The notes beneath the pieces are model-generated. The model ran no database searches. It worked only from the letters and a program-made list of their open reading frames with translations, and was not told where the DNA came from. Of a stretch of 64,000 nt of DNA, positions 19,722 through 28,221 are shown piece after piece. A program made the translations under genes and the position numbers. Each line of letters opens with the position of its first letter. Positions within the stretch are counted from its first letter, which is position 1. Origin of the DNA: Alteromonadaceae bacterium (GTDB taxonomy: Bacteria > Pseudomonadota > Gammaproteobacteria > Enterobacterales > Alteromonadaceae); the NCBI GenBank assembly GCA_014872785.1, contig WKFJ01000045.1, forward strand, positions 62,001-126,000. Direction: 5' to 3'.

Positions 19722-20336
19722 ATGAGTTTTTTTGGCATCAAAAACTGTGTAAGTAAATTTTCTAACAAGGGCATAATTAGCAAAAGACTCTGTTCCAGTT
19801 CAATACTCGCCGGAACCCTGAGCGTTTTTCTTTCATTTTCTGTCTCAGCAAACCAATGCCCCTCGGTACTTAAGCACTTAAAGCGCAAATTAAATTCGCA
19901 AGAGACTGTAAATTTCTGTGAAGCATACAAAGGCAAAGCAGTACTTTTTGTTAATACCGCGAGCTATTGTAATTTCACGCCTCAATATGACGGATTAGAA
20001 GCTCTTTATAAAAAATACAAAGATAAAGGGCTTGTTATTTTGGGTTTTCCCTCCCATGATTTTGACCAAGAGGATCGTGATGAAGCGAAAATCGCGAAGT
20101 TATGCCGCCTCACCTACGGTGTGGAATTCCCTATGTTTGAACCTATTTCAGTGCGTGGTGAAGACGCGGACATATTGTTTCAACAGTTAGCGAGAAAAAC
20201 TGGAATTGAACCCAAATGGAACTTTTACAAATATCTAATGAATATAGATGGTAGTGAAATTAAAGGTTATAGCTCGCGAACTAAACCTTGGGATCCAGCA
20301 TTTATGGAAGAAGTTGAATTGGCATTGCTGCGATAA
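19722..20336 (+). CDS. Exported glutathione peroxidase-like protein (copy 2, tandem paralogue)
   Basis: 204 residues. It has a longer N-terminus than copy 1, with the hydrophobic signal segment at about residues 24-43. After the signal it follows copy 1 closely: CPSVLKHLKRKLNSQETVNFC, NTASYCNFTPQ, FPSHDFDQED and PKWNFYKYL. The same altered FPSHDF segment is present, so the change predates the duplication. The two genes are in the same direction and probably share a promoter before copy 1. The ATG at 19722 lacks a strong Shine-Dalgarno, so an internal start is possible. Confidence 0.85.
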   Translation: MSFFGIKNCVSKFSNKGIISKRLCSSSILAGTLSVFLSFSVSANQCPSVLKHLKRKLNSQETVNFCEAYKGKAVLFVNTASYCNFTPQYDGLEALYKKYKDKGLVILGFPSHDFDQEDRDEAKIAKLCRLTYGVEFPMFEPISVRGEDADILFQQLARKTGIEPKWNFYKYLMNIDGSEIKGYSSRTKPWDPAFMEEVELALLR

Positions 20337-20365
20337 GCACCGCAATTATTAACATAAATAAAAAA

Positions 20366-20386
20366 GCCCGGTACATTGTACCGGGC
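20366..20386 (-). terminator. Terminator for the azoreductase gene (minus strand)
   Basis: A perfect GCCCGGTACA / TGTACCGGGC hairpin. The A tract on its left side becomes a T tract on the minus strand, so it serves the gene at 20479-21084 and may also limit readthrough from the plus strand. Confidence 0.75.
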
Positions 20387-20478
20387 AATAAGCACACTCA
20401 ACTTGGAACACACTTTAGCGATAGACGTTGCGTCGGGTGACAGCTAACGCCTTATTTGCTAACTGCATAAATTCAGAC

Positions 20479-21084
20479 TTAAAGATTTCCGATAAGTTCA
20501 ATTATTTTTTCATTCGCTTGTAAAAAAGCATCATTATAGCTTTGCTCCCCCATCGCCAACCCCTCAGCGTAGACAAATTCAACGTCATCAAGTCCAATAA
20601 AACCGAAGACGTCTTTCAAATACTGAGTTTGAGTATCTTTTGGTGTGCCAGCATACATCCCCCCTCTCGCAGCAAGTACGATAACTTTTTTGTTATCCAA
20701 TAATCCTACTGGACCTGTTGGCGTATACTTAAAAGTGATTCCTGCACGTGCCACTCTATCTATCCAAGCTTTGAAAACTGACGGAATACCAAAGTTGTAC
20801 ATTGGCATACCCAAAACAAGTACATCAGCACTCATTAATTGTTCAATATAGTTATCAGAAACCGCCGCTAAAGTTTGTTGTCTTTGCGTTCGCTCTTCTG
20901 GTGTGGTTTGCCAACTCGTCATTTCTTCAATTGATAAATGAGACAGTTCGGCCGCATTTAAGTCCACACTACTTACTTTAACAGCTAGACTTTCTTGTGC
21001 TTTTTCTACAAATGTATTTGTCAGTTTGTTCGAATTACCGTTTTCGCCGTTTAAGCTGCTATTCAACACCAGTATATTTTTCAT
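20479..21084 (-). CDS. azoR: FMN-dependent NADH-azoreductase
   Basis: 201 residues. Flavodoxin-like fold with the FMN phosphate loop NSSLNGENGNSNKL near the N-terminus, the PMYNFGIPSVFKAWIDRVARAG motif (about 95-117) and AARGGMY (about 140-146), all typical of AzoR. It reduces quinones and azo compounds with NADH and protects against thiol-reactive quinones. The ATG follows a strong TTAGGAGACGAACTG ribosome-binding site. Single gene, followed by the terminator at 20366. Confidence 0.93.
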   Translation of the reverse strand: MKNILVLNSSLNGENGNSNKLTNTFVEKAQESLAVKVSSVDLNAAELSHLSIEEMTSWQTTPEERTQRQQTLAAVSDNYIEQLMSADVLVLGMPMYNFGIPSVFKAWIDRVARAGITFKYTPTGPVGLLDNKKVIVLAARGGMYAGTPKDTQTQYLKDVFGFIGLDDVEFVYAEGLAMGEQSYNDAFLQANEKIIELIGNL

Positions 21085-21398
21085 CAGTTCGTCTCCTAAT
21101 TAATTATGTTCATTATTCATTTCCATTAAAGTAAATAAAAGCGCAATAATTAGCCGATTAGATTCGATTTATTAGAACAAACAAGAAGAAGTGGAATATT
21201 TGCAACGTTTGCTACAGTGATTAAGGCTCGTTTTTGTGCACTGAAACAACGACCTAACGGGCTTTAATTGAATAGCCAGTGCTAATTTATTGATCAATTT
21301 GACTAGTTACTAAGCAGTTAATAAATTTGTAATAAAAAGGGGTTGACGCGCCTAGGTCAGATACGCATAATACGCGCCACTCGACAGGAGTCGGGTAC
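21085..21398. other. Intergenic region holding the tRNA operon promoter
   Basis: 314 bases between the azoR start and the first tRNA. The only strong element seen is the tRNA promoter at 21343-21371. The rest is AT-rich without an ORF. Confidence 0.6.
21343..21371 (+). promoter_or_regulatory. Sigma-70 promoter of the tRNA operon
   Basis: TTGACG (21343-21348) and CATAAT (21366-21371) are separated by exactly 17 bases. The bases after the -10 box are GC-rich (ACGCGCCAC), the discriminator type associated with stringent control of stable RNA genes. The first tRNA begins 28 bases downstream of the -10 box. Confidence 0.85.
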
Positions 21399-21475
21399 GG
21401 CTAAGTAGCTCAGCTGGTTAGAGCACATCACTCATAATGATGGGGTCGCAGGTTCGAGTCCCGCCTTAGCCACCA
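21399..21475 (+). tRNA. tRNA-Met (CAT), elongator
   Basis: 77 bases including encoded CCA. The acceptor stem GGCTAAG pairs with CTTAGCC, the anticodon loop is CTCATAA, and the body closely follows Escherichia coli elongator tRNA-Met rather than the initiator or the lysidine-modified tRNA-Ile. Confidence 0.96.
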
Positions 21476-21485
21476 TCAAATTTTT

Positions 21486-21570
21486 GCGGAAGTGGTGGAA
21501 TTGGTAGACACGCTGGATTTAGGTTCCAGTGCTTCACGGCGTGAGAGTTCAAGTCTCTCCTTCCGCACCA
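21486..21570 (+). tRNA. tRNA-Leu (TAG), copy 1
   Basis: 85 bases with encoded CCA. Acceptor GCGGAAG/CTTCCGC, anticodon loop TTTAGGT (TAG), and a long variable arm (GCTTCACGGCGTGAG region) as expected for a class II tRNA. Confidence 0.96.
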
Positions 21571-21575
21571 TTTGT

Positions 21576-21650
21576 TGGGGTATAGCCAAGCGGTAAGGCA
21601 GCGGGTTTTGATCCCGCCATTCGTTGGTTCAAATCCAGCTACCCCAGCCA
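21576..21650 (+). tRNA. tRNA-Gln (TTG), copy 1
   Basis: 75 bases with encoded CCA. Acceptor TGGGGTA/TACCCCA with the unpaired first base typical of tRNA-Gln, and anticodon TTG in the loop TTTTGAT. Confidence 0.96.
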
Positions 21651-21730
21651 TATTCCAGACTGTCATCAGTTGATAATAGACATGATGTCGAGGGACAGTC
21701 AGAAGGACGCTCAATTGGGCGAGATACCAT

Positions 21731-21805
21731 TGGGGTATAGCCAAGCGGTAAGGCAGCGGGTTTTGATCCCGCCATTCGTTGGTTCAAATCCAGCTACCCC
21801 AGCCA
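21731..21805 (+). tRNA. tRNA-Gln (TTG), copy 2
   Basis: 75 bases, apparently identical to copy 1. It is separated from copy 1 by an 80-base spacer. Confidence 0.96.
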
Positions 21806-21848
21806 TCTTTCTAGTTTAGTAAAATTACTAGGCCAGACGATGTAAAAC

Positions 21849-21933
21849 GCGGAAGTGGTGGAATTGGTAGACACGCTGGATTTAGGTTCCAGTGCTTCAC
21901 GGCGTGAGAGTTCAAGTCTCTCCTTCCGCACCA
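21849..21933 (+). tRNA. tRNA-Leu (TAG), copy 2
   Basis: 85 bases, apparently identical to copy 1. Last gene of the Met-Leu-Gln-Gln-Leu array, 9 bases before the terminator. Confidence 0.96.
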
Positions 21934-21942
21934 AACAAGTTA

Positions 21943-21970
21943 GCCTCTGCAGTAATGCAGAGGCTTTTTT
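21943..21970 (+). terminator. Terminator of the tRNA operon
   Basis: GCCTCTGCA / TGCAGAGGC stem with a GTAA loop, followed by six T residues. Confidence 0.93.
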
Positions 21971-22003
21971 GTATCTGCTAAATCAGATTAGCTTCCTTCC
22001 CTC

Positions 22004-22864
22004 TTACTTAATTGGAAGATAAATATCTGTCAATAAATCACACTCATCCACTTCGTGTACGAAATTGAGGTAATCAAAGTAAATTGGGTGGTCTCTGACT
22101 TCTTCACCACTCTCAGGTAACCAATCGCGATACATGCGGTAGATAGTATCGTCCATTGTTGCATGACTTCCCTTGTGCCTTACGACTGCACAACGTCCCC
22201 CGGGTATTTCACTATTGATAACCCCAAAATCATTGTCTGGAACTGGCGATACTACAGAGCCACATACATCCCAGCGAAAGTGATTAGGATCAGTGGTGTT
22301 TGGATCACTATGGGGAATACCAAAGGTACGGCTTGTTTTAACCGGTGATAACCCGGTTTGCTTACGCCAAGCAATAAACTTACTCGCCGTTTCAAATACT
22401 TTTTCCGGTGCGCCACAATGTGATAATAATGCTACTTGAGTCGTCTTAAAATCGACAATTTCTATATTCATAATGGAAGTTCTCTTCTCTTTCTTTTTAA
22501 ATTCAAATCTCTCGTGCCATTGTGGCCAAAGAGGATCTTTCCTGAATTCAGTAGGTGTTTGATTAAACTCCCGCTTAAACGCTCTTGAAAATGCTTCTGG
22601 ACTATCAAACTGTGCTTCCAATACGATGTCTATTACTCGTTTATCCGATTCAAATGCAAGCCTAAAAGACGCCCTGCGCAATCGTGCAAGTTGAATATAC
22701 CCGGTCAAACTAATACCTTTTATGGCAGTGAATAGTCTATGAAAATGAAACTTCGATAGACACGCCAGTTCGCTCATATCTTCAAGTGATGGTGAATCAT
22801 CCAAATTTGCATTGATAAACTCACAAACTCTTGCAAAACGTTGGTCATACTTATGTGTCTTCAT
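22004..22864 (-). CDS. AraC-family transcriptional regulator with GyrI-like effector domain
   Basis: 286 residues from the ATG at 22864, which follows AGGGTGAAT; a TTG at 22903 would add 13 residues but has no clear ribosome-binding site. Residues 1-110 hold two helix-turn-helix motifs of the AraC type (LEDMSELACLSKFHFHRLF and SPEAFSRAFKREFNQTPTEF). Residues about 130-286 form a GyrI/Rob C-terminal-like domain (IEIVDFKTTQVALLSHCG at its start), which in relatives binds small hydrophobic or cationic ligands. It probably controls a drug- or stress-response gene; the target is not evident. The converging tRNA operon ends 70 bases away. Confidence 0.9.
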   Translation of the reverse strand: MKTHKYDQRFARVCEFINANLDDSPSLEDMSELACLSKFHFHRLFTAIKGISLTGYIQLARLRRASFRLAFESDKRVIDIVLEAQFDSPEAFSRAFKREFNQTPTEFRKDPLWPQWHERFEFKKKEKRTSIMNIEIVDFKTTQVALLSHCGAPEKVFETASKFIAWRKQTGLSPVKTSRTFGIPHSDPNTTDPNHFRWDVCGSVVSPVPDNDFGVINSEIPGGRCAVVRHKGSHATMDDTIYRMYRDWLPESGEEVRDHPIYFDYLNFVHEVDECDLLTDIYLPIK

Positions 22865-23111
22865 ATTCACCCTAGCTAAACCTTTAAACTCTTCTAAATT
22901 CAAGACCAGAACATTGTCGCGCTATCTTTAATGGCTTTCCTGATTCAAATTGCTGTTTAACTTAGCCCGTTAGTCCTGCAAAACAATGTCGCGATCAGAA
23001 AGGGCTCAAGTTAAACAAAACTTATACCGCAAAGATAAACAGGCTCTAGGGCTTTACAACTATAACTAATATCGTCAGTATCTTAGCAAAATAATAAAAA
23101 AGGCCTTTCTT

Positions 23112-24551
23112 TTGATTCAAGACGTCCATGATATCGTTTCCGCAATAAATAACGTTCTATGGGGAAGCGCAATTGAAGTCCCTGTAATAGGCGCTGTGCC
23201 AATCTTGATTCCCATGCTGGTTTTTGCTGGCTGTTGGTTTTCTTACAAATTAGGTTTCCTGCAATTTAGACACTTTTTTCACATGTTTAGTGTGATGAAA
23301 GGCAGTACCAAATCAGATAAACAAGGCATTAGTTCATTTGCAGCCCTGTGTACCAGTCTTTCAGCCCGTGTTGGCACTGGAAACTTAGCTGGCGTCGCGG
23401 TGGCAATATCGCTTGGCGGAGCCGGTGCGGTTTTCTGGATGTGGATGATTGCAATTTTAGGTATGGCGACGGGTTTCGCAGAAAGTGTACTAGGTCAATT
23501 ATATAAGGTGCGCGACGACAAGGGAGAATTCAGAGGCGGGCCAGCTTATTATATTCAACAAGGGCTGAATAAACGTTGGTTAGCGGTTGCCTTTTCTCTT
23601 TGCCTGTTTTTGGGTTACGGCTTTATTTTTAGTGCTGTTCAAGCCAATACTATCACCGATGCCCTGGCAAACGCGTATCAAATTGACACCTTCTACAGTG
23701 GTTTAGTGATCATTATCATTGCAGGCGCAATCGTTGTGGGTGGTCTGAAACGCATAGCAAACTTTGCCGAATGGATAGTGCCATTTATGGCGGCTGGTTA
23801 TGTACTCGTAGCACTCGGTATTACTGCAATGAACATCGAGCATTTGCCAGGCGTATTGTGGGATATCATCTCTTCAGCTTTCGGTTTACAAGAAGCCGGC
23901 AGCGGCGCTTTGGGCGCAGCTATTAAAAACGGTATTCAGCGCGGACTCTATTCTAATGAAGCTGGCTCGGGCAGTGTTCCTCATGCAGCTGCAGGTGCCT
24001 CACCTAACCCTAACCACCCTGTTTCTCAAGGGTATGTACAAATGTTAGGCGTTTTTGTTGATACCTTAATCCTTTGTACTTGCACCGCATTTATTATTCT
24101 ATTAGCCGGTGGGTCGCAGTCAGAGCAAATGGAAGGTATACGCCTCACCCAGTCTGCAATGACCTCTCATCTTGGTTCAAACGGCGCAGACTTTGTGACG
24201 GCAGCGATTAGTCTATTTGCTTTCACTTCTGTTGTGGCCAATTACGCCTATGGAGAAAGTAATCTGCATATGTTTAAGCTAGACAATACGCTGGGCAGAG
24301 CCGTTTATACGGTAGGTTACTTAGCGATGATTTTATGGGGTGCGCAGGCATCACTGCCCAAGGTCTGGGCTATGGCAGATATGGCGTTAGGCATGATGAC
24401 GGTTATTAATATAATCGCCATTGTATGGATGACACCAACCATTGTATCTATCAGTAAACACTATTTTAAAATGCGTGATGCAGGTGAGGAGCCAGAGTAC
24501 AGTGACGGAGACTGTGAAATTCAAGGGAAAACCGAAAAAGGCATTTGGTAA
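23112..24551 (+). CDS. Alanine/glycine:cation symporter (AGCS family)
   Basis: 479 residues, about 11 transmembrane helices in the inner membrane. Family signatures include SLSARVGTGNLAGVAVAISLGGAGAVFWMW split across helices 2-3, the GGPAYYIQQGL segment and NEAGSGSVPHAAAGA. Relatives take up alanine or glycine with sodium. The TTG at 23112 is chosen because it gives the usual N-terminus VSAINNVLWGSAIEVP; the next in-frame ATG would remove the first helix. It stands alone and ends in the hairpin at 24577. Confidence 0.93.
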   Translation: MIQDVHDIVSAINNVLWGSAIEVPVIGAVPILIPMLVFAGCWFSYKLGFLQFRHFFHMFSVMKGSTKSDKQGISSFAALCTSLSARVGTGNLAGVAVAISLGGAGAVFWMWMIAILGMATGFAESVLGQLYKVRDDKGEFRGGPAYYIQQGLNKRWLAVAFSLCLFLGYGFIFSAVQANTITDALANAYQIDTFYSGLVIIIIAGAIVVGGLKRIANFAEWIVPFMAAGYVLVALGITAMNIEHLPGVLWDIISSAFGLQEAGSGALGAAIKNGIQRGLYSNEAGSGSVPHAAAGASPNPNHPVSQGYVQMLGVFVDTLILCTCTAFIILLAGGSQSEQMEGIRLTQSAMTSHLGSNGADFVTAAISLFAFTSVVANYAYGESNLHMFKLDNTLGRAVYTVGYLAMILWGAQASLPKVWAMADMALGMMTVINIIAIVWMTPTIVSISKHYFKMRDAGEEPEYSDGDCEIQGKTEKGIW

Positions 24552-24576
24552 CTCAGCTTAAGTAGCAAATAACACG

Positions 24577-24603
24577 AGAGCCCCGATTATTTTTTGGGGC
24601 TCT
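24577..24603 (+). terminator. Terminator after the AGCS symporter gene
   Basis: AGAGCCCC / GGGGCTCT stem with an AT-rich loop, followed by a short T-rich tail. It lies only two bases from the end of the converging small membrane protein gene and may serve both. Confidence 0.7.
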
Positions 24604-24605
24604 TG

Positions 24606-24782
24606 TTAAAAGAAAAGCATCTTTATCAACGAGGCTACTAAAGAAATACCAATAAGCGGCCAAAGCCATTTTGTGATCCCTGCTAATTCCTCTTCGGTGT
24701 GACGCTTACCGTATTTTTCAACCAAGGTCACAACAACAAATAAGGAAACAAATAGGATCCCGATTATCACAAACACATTCAT
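24606..24782 (-). CDS. 58-residue small membrane protein of unknown function
   Basis: Reads MNVFVIIGILFVSLFVVVTL, then a charged linker (VEKYGKRHTEEELAGITK), a second hydrophobic helix (WLWPLIGISLVASLIKM) and a stop TAA at 24608-24606. The ATG is preceded by TTGGAGCAGTAA, a clear ribosome-binding site. Two transmembrane helices with a charged loop are predicted. It begins 37 bases after the ubiF stop, so it is probably the second gene of that operon. I do not recognise a family; a link to ubiquinone synthesis is only a guess from position. Confidence 0.75.
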   Translation of the reverse strand: MNVFVIIGILFVSLFVVVTLVEKYGKRHTEEELAGITKWLWPLIGISLVASLIKMLFF

Positions 24783-24819
24783 TTACTGCTCCAATATTGC
24801 TACAACACACTTTTTAGCA

Positions 24820-25971
24820 TCAGATACCGAGCGCTTGTTTGAGCGCCATATTTTTTAACGTACCCGCCTTATCGGCTAAGGCTAAGCCAATGTTACGTAA
24901 CGCTTTCAAAGGTAAATGCTGATTGCTAAAACCAGCATAAAAGCCATCCATCACACTCATCATTTTGAGATTTTGAAACTTGCGTGCCGCTTCGTAGTCT
25001 TTAAGTACCGACGAGACGTTACTCTCCGTTAGTTTGCCCAAAGCATTTAACAAGGCTGAAACGTCCTGAAAGCCTAAATTGACTCCTTGTCCGGCCAAAG
25101 GATTGATAATGTGTGCGGCATCACCCACCAACACCACTCTGTCTTTAACATATTGGTGCGCATGGAGTCTTTTTAAAGGGAATGAGGCTGTTTTTAATAT
25201 CGTAAATTGTGCTGACAACGCGGGAAAAGATGCGCAAATTTCGGCTTCAAGTTCATTATCTGACAAACTTTTTAATAGGTTTACTTGTTCCGGTGCACAG
25301 TACCAGACCAACGATGCGTATTGACCGTATAACGGCAGAAAAGCGCGAGGACCAGTTTCAAAGAATTGCTGCCATGTATGATTGCCACTATCGCATTCAA
25401 GTTTGATATTAATTGCAAAAACCTGCTGTTGATATTGCCAGCCCGATATGGGGAACTGCATTTGTTGTCTGAGCGGCGAGTTACCGCCATCTGCCGCAAC
25501 AATCACCTTGGCTTGCGAAACTTTACCATCGAGTTCAACTTCACCAGATTTAGCATCTATTAAACTACCCGATGCAAACATCGAAACACAGTCATGCTCA
25601 TCTAACGACATTAATGCAGCCTGTTGCAAATGCACATTTTCCATCAAATGTCCCAAGTGACTCAGTTGCAATTCAGACGCCATAAATTGGGTTTTAAACT
25701 CCGGAAGCTCCCATACAGAGAGCGTGTCATAGACTTTTAATCGGAGCTTTTGCAACCCCGACCAAATCCCTAACTCTCGCAATAGGTTTTCCGAGCCAAG
25801 GCTTATTGCTGATACGCGAAGATCGGGGGCTGGTGTTGTTATATCAAATTGAGGGATATGCGGCTCGACTATCGCGATATTCTTGCCTTGTCGAGCTAAT
25901 CCCTTTGCTAACGTAGCGCCCACCATACCGCCGCCGAAAATGACAGCATCGAAAGTATATTGACTCGTCAC
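24820..25971 (-). CDS. ubiF: 2-octaprenyl-3-methyl-6-methoxy-1,4-benzoquinol hydroxylase (UbiF; UbiH/COQ6 FAD monooxygenase family)
   Basis: 383 residues. FAD-dependent ring hydroxylase of ubiquinone biosynthesis. The dinucleotide-binding motif is GGGMVGATLA near the N-terminus and the second FAD motif is VGDAAHIINPLAGQGVNLG (about 280-298). The C-terminal MDGFYAGFSNQHLPLKALRN and the DLRVSAIS and SLVWY segments match UbiF more than UbiH or UbiI as I remember them. The start is a GTG at 25971 with AGGAAG upstream. The next gene downstream encodes the 58-residue membrane protein. Confidence 0.86.
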   Translation of the reverse strand: MTSQYTFDAVIFGGGMVGATLAKGLARQGKNIAIVEPHIPQFDITTPAPDLRVSAISLGSENLLRELGIWSGLQKLRLKVYDTLSVWELPEFKTQFMASELQLSHLGHLMENVHLQQAALMSLDEHDCVSMFASGSLIDAKSGEVELDGKVSQAKVIVAADGGNSPLRQQMQFPISGWQYQQQVFAINIKLECDSGNHTWQQFFETGPRAFLPLYGQYASLVWYCAPEQVNLLKSLSDNELEAEICASFPALSAQFTILKTASFPLKRLHAHQYVKDRVVLVGDAAHIINPLAGQGVNLGFQDVSALLNALGKLTESNVSSVLKDYEAARKFQNLKMMSVMDGFYAGFSNQHLPLKALRNIGLALADKAGTLKNMALKQALGI

Positions 25972-26191
25972 CCTGCTTCCTGAACCTCGCTGGAATATCT
26001 TGCAAAACTAAATAATAACCTTGCGAATTAAACAATAACAGGATTAAAAGCGAGATCTGTAAAATGGCTGAGACGATTGATTTCTATAGAAAAAATTTGA
26101 AATAAGCCAAACAAGTATATTTGGTAACCAACGCACTTGGCGGTGAACTGAACTAACCTATGGATAAATTACTGAACTCACTGCTATGTCT

Positions 26192-27436
26192 CTACTCTCC
26201 AATCGCAAGTTCAAGTTGCGCTCTTGCAATTGAAAAAGCGCCTCTCGCTTGTAGCAAGTCATTTCTGGTACTGGTTAGCAGGTCTTGCGCATCTAGGACA
26301 TCATTCGCAGTACTGAGTTGTTCTTTGTAACGTATCTCTGTGACTCGAAAATTCTCCTCAGCCTGAGCCATTGATTGCTGCAACACTGCGTAATTTTGTC
26401 GTGCTTCTTGTAGTGCCAGCCAAGCAACATGCGTTTCTTGTTGTACTAGTTCTTTAACTCGAGATTCATTCTTTAGTGCAATTTGTACATCGTGATGCGC
26501 GGCTTTATTACGACTGACATTGGCCATGGTATCCCATAACGTCCAGCTCATATTAATACTCAGTTGTGTATTACGGCTATTGTCAGAAAATTCGAAGTCA
26601 TCGGACAGATTGTTCTGCGTAATTTGCGCGGTAACAGTTGGCCAATAAGTGGCATTGGCACTGGATTTATCTTTTTTTGCAATCTTGACTGAAAGACTTT
26701 GTTGTTTGAGATCCGGACGACGTTGCACAGCACTTAACAAACTATCCTCAAGCCCCATGTTCCAATCTAGGTCAACAGGCTCAGCTTCTGCTGTTACGCT
26801 TGTAAGAATGTTTTGATTTAGTAATACGTTTAAGCTTGTTTGGCTTCTTTGAACCGCATTTTGAGCAATGAGCAGACTTTGTTCGCCTCTAGCAACTCGC
26901 ACATCCGCTTGCAATAAGTCATTGCGCCAAATACTGCCATTCGCATATAAATGCTGAGCATTCTTGCGGTGTTGTTGCAAACGCTTAAGTGATTCCCTCG
27001 CCTCCTGCGCCAGCGCAATATCCGTTAAAAATTGATACCACACTTGTTTTACCGAAAAAGTAAGCGTTTGTTTTTGCCTCAAAAAGCTCAATTCCGCGAT
27101 AGCGAGTTGCAATTCAGCCTTCTTCCAACCATTAAAAACTGAAGGGTCGTATAAGGTTTGATTTACCTGTAATCGTGCTTGGTAGCCTGTATCATTTTCT
27201 GCGCCTTGGTTGTTACTCAGCTGTTCGTTTCTAGCTCCACTAAGCGACAAGGTTGGGTATAATCTTGAATAGGCGATATGCTCGGTGTGTTTAGCCTTTT
27301 GTATTTGCTCGAGACTAATTTGGTATTCCAAATTGGCGTTAAACGCCTTCTCGAGCGCTTGCTCTAACGTTATAGCACTGGCACTTGCGCAGCAAGCCAA
27401 TGCGAAACACAGTATGTAGAGTCGCTTTAAAACCAA
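26192..27436 (-). CDS. TolC-family outer-membrane channel protein
   Basis: 414 residues. A signal peptide (LYILCFALACCASASA) is followed by ITLEQALEKAFNANLEYQ, the usual start of outer-membrane efflux proteins, and two internally similar helical halves with WTLWDTMANVSRNKA and PDLKQQSLSVKIAKKD segments. It would form the trimeric outer-membrane exit duct. It begins at a TTG that overlaps the end of the HlyD-like gene by 10 bases, so the two are translationally coupled. Last gene of the predicted export operon that starts at 32322. No pump gene accompanies it, which is unusual for a TolC homologue inside an operon. Confidence 0.88.
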   Translation of the reverse strand: MVLKRLYILCFALACCASASAITLEQALEKAFNANLEYQISLEQIQKAKHTEHIAYSRLYPTLSLSGARNEQLSNNQGAENDTGYQARLQVNQTLYDPSVFNGWKKAELQLAIAELSFLRQKQTLTFSVKQVWYQFLTDIALAQEARESLKRLQQHRKNAQHLYANGSIWRNDLLQADVRVARGEQSLLIAQNAVQRSQTSLNVLLNQNILTSVTAEAEPVDLDWNMGLEDSLLSAVQRRPDLKQQSLSVKIAKKDKSSANATYWPTVTAQITQNNLSDDFEFSDNSRNTQLSINMSWTLWDTMANVSRNKAAHHDVQIALKNESRVKELVQQETHVAWLALQEARQNYAVLQQSMAQAEENFRVTEIRYKEQLSTANDVLDAQDLLTSTRNDLLQARGAFSIARAQLELAIGE

Positions 27437-28221
27437 GGTTCTAGCTCCACGTATCTTCCGGAGATCAGGACTGAGCTAGTTGTTGTTACTTCCCACACTA
27501 CGCGTCTCAGTCCACTTGAAGGCTGTAACAATGGAAATAACCTTTTCACCGTTGCAGTACCTATTTTATTTCCTTGAAAATTGACAGATGTGGTTTGCCC
27601 GAGACTCAAAGTGTCAGTTAATCCGGGCGGAATATCTATCGACATGACCAAAGATTCCAGACTCGCAAATTCTATAATTGGATCCCCTTGCTTCGTCCAT
27701 TCCCCTCGTTTGAGCTTGGTATCCGCAACCACACCTTCAAAAGGGGCATAAAGAATAGCGTCTTCAACGGCAAGCTTAGCAATATGATATTTTGACTCAC
27801 TCACTTCCAAATTGGCTGAGGCCGTTTGCACACTAAACTCCGCTTCGGTTAACGCAATATCTGAAAGAATATTTTCATTTACTAAGCGACGGCTTTTCTC
27901 TAGGCCGTGTTTAGCTGCAGCAAGTTCGGCTTTTGCCGCTTGCAGCAAGGCTCTGGCCTGGTGATATTGCGCGCTGAGCTGTGCTGGATTTATCTCTGCT
28001 AACTTTTCGCCTTGTTTTACGATACTGCCGCTCGGTGCGATAAAACGTAGAACGCCATTTTGATTCATAGACAAATTTACCTGCTCAGCAGGTACTACAA
28101 CACCACGCAAATGCACGTTGCTCGCGTTGTCAGCATGCACATTACTTACCGTAGTAAAATAGGCTGTAAGTACAAACCATAGACAATATAAAATAGGGCT
28201 GCTTTTTCGTTTTAAAGCCAT
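27427..28221 (-). CDS. HlyD/RND-type periplasmic adaptor protein (short)
   Basis: 264 residues. A signal peptide (about 1-30) precedes a barrel-sandwich/lipoyl half (GVLRFIAPSGSIVKQGEKLAEI), a helical hairpin of about 60 residues (HQARALLQAAKAELAAAKHGLEKSRRL region), the second lipoyl half (DAILYAPFEGVVADTKLKRGEWTKQGDPI) and a partial beta-barrel. Such adaptors bridge inner-membrane components to TolC. It is shorter than typical RND adaptors. The ATG overlaps the end of the M50 gene by 10 bases and the stop overlaps the tolC-type gene. I infer that it links the M50/HlyD protein to the TolC homologue. Confidence 0.87.
   Translation of the reverse strand: MALKRKSSPILYCLWFVLTAYFTTVSNVHADNASNVHLRGVVVPAEQVNLSMNQNGVLRFIAPSGSIVKQGEKLAEINPAQLSAQYHQARALLQAAKAELAAAKHGLEKSRRLVNENILSDIALTEAEFSVQTASANLEVSESKYHIAKLAVEDAILYAPFEGVVADTKLKRGEWTKQGDPIIEFASLESLVMSIDIPPGLTDTLSLGQTTSVNFQGNKIGTATVKRLFPLLQPSSGLRRVVWEVTTTSSVLISGRYVELEPWF

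Noticed and set aside
21466-21744. 92-codon minus-strand frame across the tRNA genes
   Set aside because: It is the complement of three tRNA genes and their spacers.
21399-21933. tRNA array as an integration (att) site
   Set aside because: No integrase gene or duplicated tRNA 3' fragment was seen in the flanks; the repeated segments are complete functional tRNA genes.
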